Positions 5,261 through 6,327 of a stretch of 6,327 nt of DNA are shown in pieces. The translations under genes were made by a program, and so were the position numbers. The DNA is from Endomicrobiia bacterium (GTDB taxonomy: Bacteria; Elusimicrobiota; Endomicrobiia; Endomicrobiales; Endomicrobiaceae). Below the pieces are notes generated by a model that searched no databases, was not told the DNA's origin, and saw nothing but the letters and a program-made list of their open reading frames with translations. The stretch spans positions 1 through 6,327 of the forward strand of contig BNVZ01000080.1 of NCBI GenBank assembly GCA_025998475.1, written 5' to 3'. How positions within the stretch are numbered: the first letter of the stretch is position 1; each line of letters begins with the position of its first letter.

Positions 5261-5839
5261 ATGAAACTTAGACACCACCAGTACAGAAGGCACAGATCAC
5301 AAAAAGTAATAAGTGCAATTTTTTATTTGCTCTTACGTTAAGTTCGTGTAAAGATTGTCATAGAAAAACTACGGGTAGAAGTGAAAGTAATTTAACTCCA
5401 ACTCCAACTCCAGCCATAACTTTAGATCTAACCGATCTCGATAGCTTCATCACTGATCTCCCCGACATCCCCGCGCGCCCCACACCGCCCTTGCCGCCGC
5501 CGGAGACGCTGTCACATGCGCCATTTTTTTTGTAGAATACGTCATCATCAGCAAAGTTGTTGACCTCCCCTCTAATATCTACCCTCATGACTACGCCAGC
5601 GACAGCGCCGCCGAATGCGCCCACTTCGCCCCACCCGTACCAGAGACTTCGCCATCCATGGTGCTGGTGCCCACACCCCTGCCGACTATGCCAACCTATC
5701 TGATGGCTGCGGTCTCCCCGGTCCCTATGCCTTCGACCTCGATCGCGATGCCCGCTTCGCCCTCGCCGCCAACGAGCTTGCCAAAAAAGTCAAAGAGTTA
5801 GAGGAGTTTTTTAACAAACACATATTCAAGAAAACCTAA
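5261..5839 (+). pseudogene. Frameshifted lipoprotein with GC-rich core, function unknown
   Basis: No family is recognised. From the ATG at 5261 the frame gives a basic n-region (KLRHHQYRRHRSQK) and hydrophobic VISAIF, then breaks at a T6 run (5319-5324). One added T gives LFALTLSSC, a lipobox-like end with the lipidated cysteine at codon 5347. This predicts a lipoprotein anchored on the cell envelope. The next frame (5326-5532) continues with a TPTPTP linker and an acidic stretch. Frame then changes between about 5465 and 5531, giving FFVEYVIISKVVDLP. A last shift at the C4 run (5629-5632) leads to RDFAIHGAGAHTPADYANL, and a final helix, ELAKKVKELEEFF, before the TAA at 5837. Joined, it is about 193 residues. 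Codons in 5400-5790 mostly end in C, unlike the dap genes, suggesting foreign origin. The frame-by-frame joining is my inference. Confidence 0.5.
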
Positions 5840-6050
5840 AGTGTTATTTGTCAAAATCAAAACCCAAGCCTTAAAACGTACGTGCTCAAAACCACCATCG
5901 CAGGCAGTGCGCAAGACTTGAAAGCCAAAGAAGCCGCCTAAGAGACTAAAAGCCTTAAGTAAGGGACATGGAGCAGGTGGCATTTGCGACAAATCCATGA
6001 AAGATATATTGTCCACTAAATCAGGGAAATTCCACTTCTTCGGCTTCTAG
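5840..6050 (+). pseudogene. Possible decayed 3' continuation of the lipoprotein gene
   Basis: The same frame that ends at 5837-5839 stays open again for 33 codons (SVICQNQNPSLKTYVLKTTI..., then AGSAQDLKAKEAA) to a TAA at 5939. A one-base shift then leads to another open stretch, 5937-6047, reading PKRLKALSKGHGAGGICDKS and ending SGKFHFFGF before TAG at 6048. Lysine/alanine-rich helical sequence runs across the join, as if one reading frame had been broken by a nonsense change and an indel. It has no start codon or ribosome binding site of its own. It may be part of the same ancestral gene or a second one. It also contains the CGACAAATCCATGAAAG repeat. Confidence 0.3.
5976..6003 (+). repeat. 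Short repeat copy C
   Basis: GGTGGCA (5976-5982) and CGACAAATCCATGAAAG (5987-6003) match 4318-4344 with two substitutions in the aligned blocks and a spacer one base longer. In this copy the repeat lies in an open frame (GGICDKSMKD), which suggests it derives from coding sequence and not from an intergenic element. Confidence 0.5.
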
Positions 6051-6193
6051 ATTTAAATCTTCCAAGCTCTTAAAACCTGCTTAACTTTCGGTGTCTTTTT
6101 TGCGATATTTTACTTCTTTTACTTGGCAATTTTGGATGTTTTTTTAAGTGTATTGTATAAAATTGATTGTTAAACTATTGCCCCAAGCAAGCC
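6051..6193. other. T-rich stretch without a gene
   Basis: Nothing firm is seen. A 38-codon open stretch without a start (6057-6170) reads as a hydrophobic segment (LTFGVFFAIFYFFYLAIL), but T-rich DNA gives such sequence by chance. The stretch separates the broken lipoprotein region from the transposase remnant and should include the left end of that element; I could not define its boundary or a convincing subterminal hairpin. Confidence 0.4.
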
Positions 6194-6327
6194 ATGAGGG
6201 AACCGCTTAAAGTAGTACAATTAGGCTATGGAAACACTCGAAAAAGCAGACAGCATAGTGCATATAAGATACACTATCATTTTGTGTAACGCCTAAAAGC
6301 ATAAGAAAAGCTATATTTGGTAATATT
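6194..6327 (+). pseudogene. tnpA: IS200/IS605-type TnpA transposase remnant, 5' end
   Basis: The frame from ATG 6194 reads MREPLKVVQLGYGNTRKSRQ and then HSAYKIHYHFV, stopping at TAA 6287-6289. IS200-type TnpA proteins (Y1 transposases that cut single strands with one tyrosine) begin with the same HS-Y---YH-VW-[PT]KYR block, whose two histidines further in are metal ligands of the HUH motif. Here the expected W after HFV is a stop. Beyond it the reading resumes as R-L-K-H-K-K and then AIFGNI at 6310-6327, if one A is removed from each of two AAAA runs (6295-6298 and 6306-6309). The HUH and tyrosine motifs would lie beyond the window edge. It is a decayed copy, unable to make a full protein as it stands, and evidence of past mobile-element activity in this flank. 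The true start is uncertain. Confidence 0.65.

Noticed and set aside
5358..5624. 88-codon minus-strand open frame, Gly/Val-rich
   Set aside because: It is the antisense of the GC-rich lipoprotein core, where few stops are expected. The plus strand has C-ending codons, a lipobox and a Pro/Thr linker, and the minus frame has no domain or ribosome binding site.
5798..6016. 72-codon minus-strand open frame
   Set aside because: It has no recognisable motif and no ribosome binding site, and lies opposite a better coding signal (KVKELEEFF, AQDLKAKEAA) on the plus strand.
1..6327. CRISPR array, tRNA or rRNA genes
   Set aside because: There are no regularly spaced identical repeats with unique spacers, and I see no cloverleaf or rRNA-like conserved sequence on either strand.

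Overview
This window holds an intact four-gene diaminopimelate (DAP)/lysine operon, lysA-dapF-dapA-dapB (502-4300, all on +), flanked on both sides by decaying DNA. The operon is AT-rich (a hand count of 2461-2520 gives 35% GC), with short intergenic gaps of 29-43 bases. All four genes are full length with every key catalytic motif visible. They supply DapA, DapB, DapF and LysA of the lysine and peptidoglycan-DAP pathway. The step from tetrahydrodipicolinate to LL-DAP (dapL, or dapD/C/E) is not in the window.

Left flank (1-501): no gene is recognisable. It holds a strong imperfect hairpin (39-86, with outer arms at 19-104), partial copies of a short dispersed repeat ending in AGCAATCCAGT, a perfect 8-bp-arm palindrome (368-384), and a likely promoter (449-478) placed for a short lysA leader.

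Right flank (4301-6327): four kinds of debris. (1) A weak terminator-like structure. (2) A broken gene for a secreted, charged coiled-coil protein built of 11-residue (33-base) repeats (4522-4867). (3) A broken lipoprotein gene (5261-5839, perhaps running on to 6050) whose central part is abruptly GC-rich (hand counts of 67-77% GC in three 60-base blocks). (4) The 5' end of a decayed IS200/IS605-type TnpA gene cut by the window edge (6194-6327). Short repeats are shared among the noncoding stretches of both flanks.

The two unknown broken genes share a striking property: every frame break can be repaired by adding one base, in most cases to a homopolymer run. The dap genes contain runs as long (G8, A8) and stay in frame. 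This contrast suggests real decay of dispensable genes around a selected biosynthetic operon, or slippage-prone expression, rather than uniform sequencing error, but read data would be needed to decide.

Organism: low GC, many pseudogenes, dispersed repeats, IS remnants and a retained amino-acid pathway suggest a host-associated bacterium in genome reduction. An Endomicrobium-like (Elusimicrobiota) gut-flagellate symbiont is my best guess, an inference of moderate-to-low confidence and not a sequence match.
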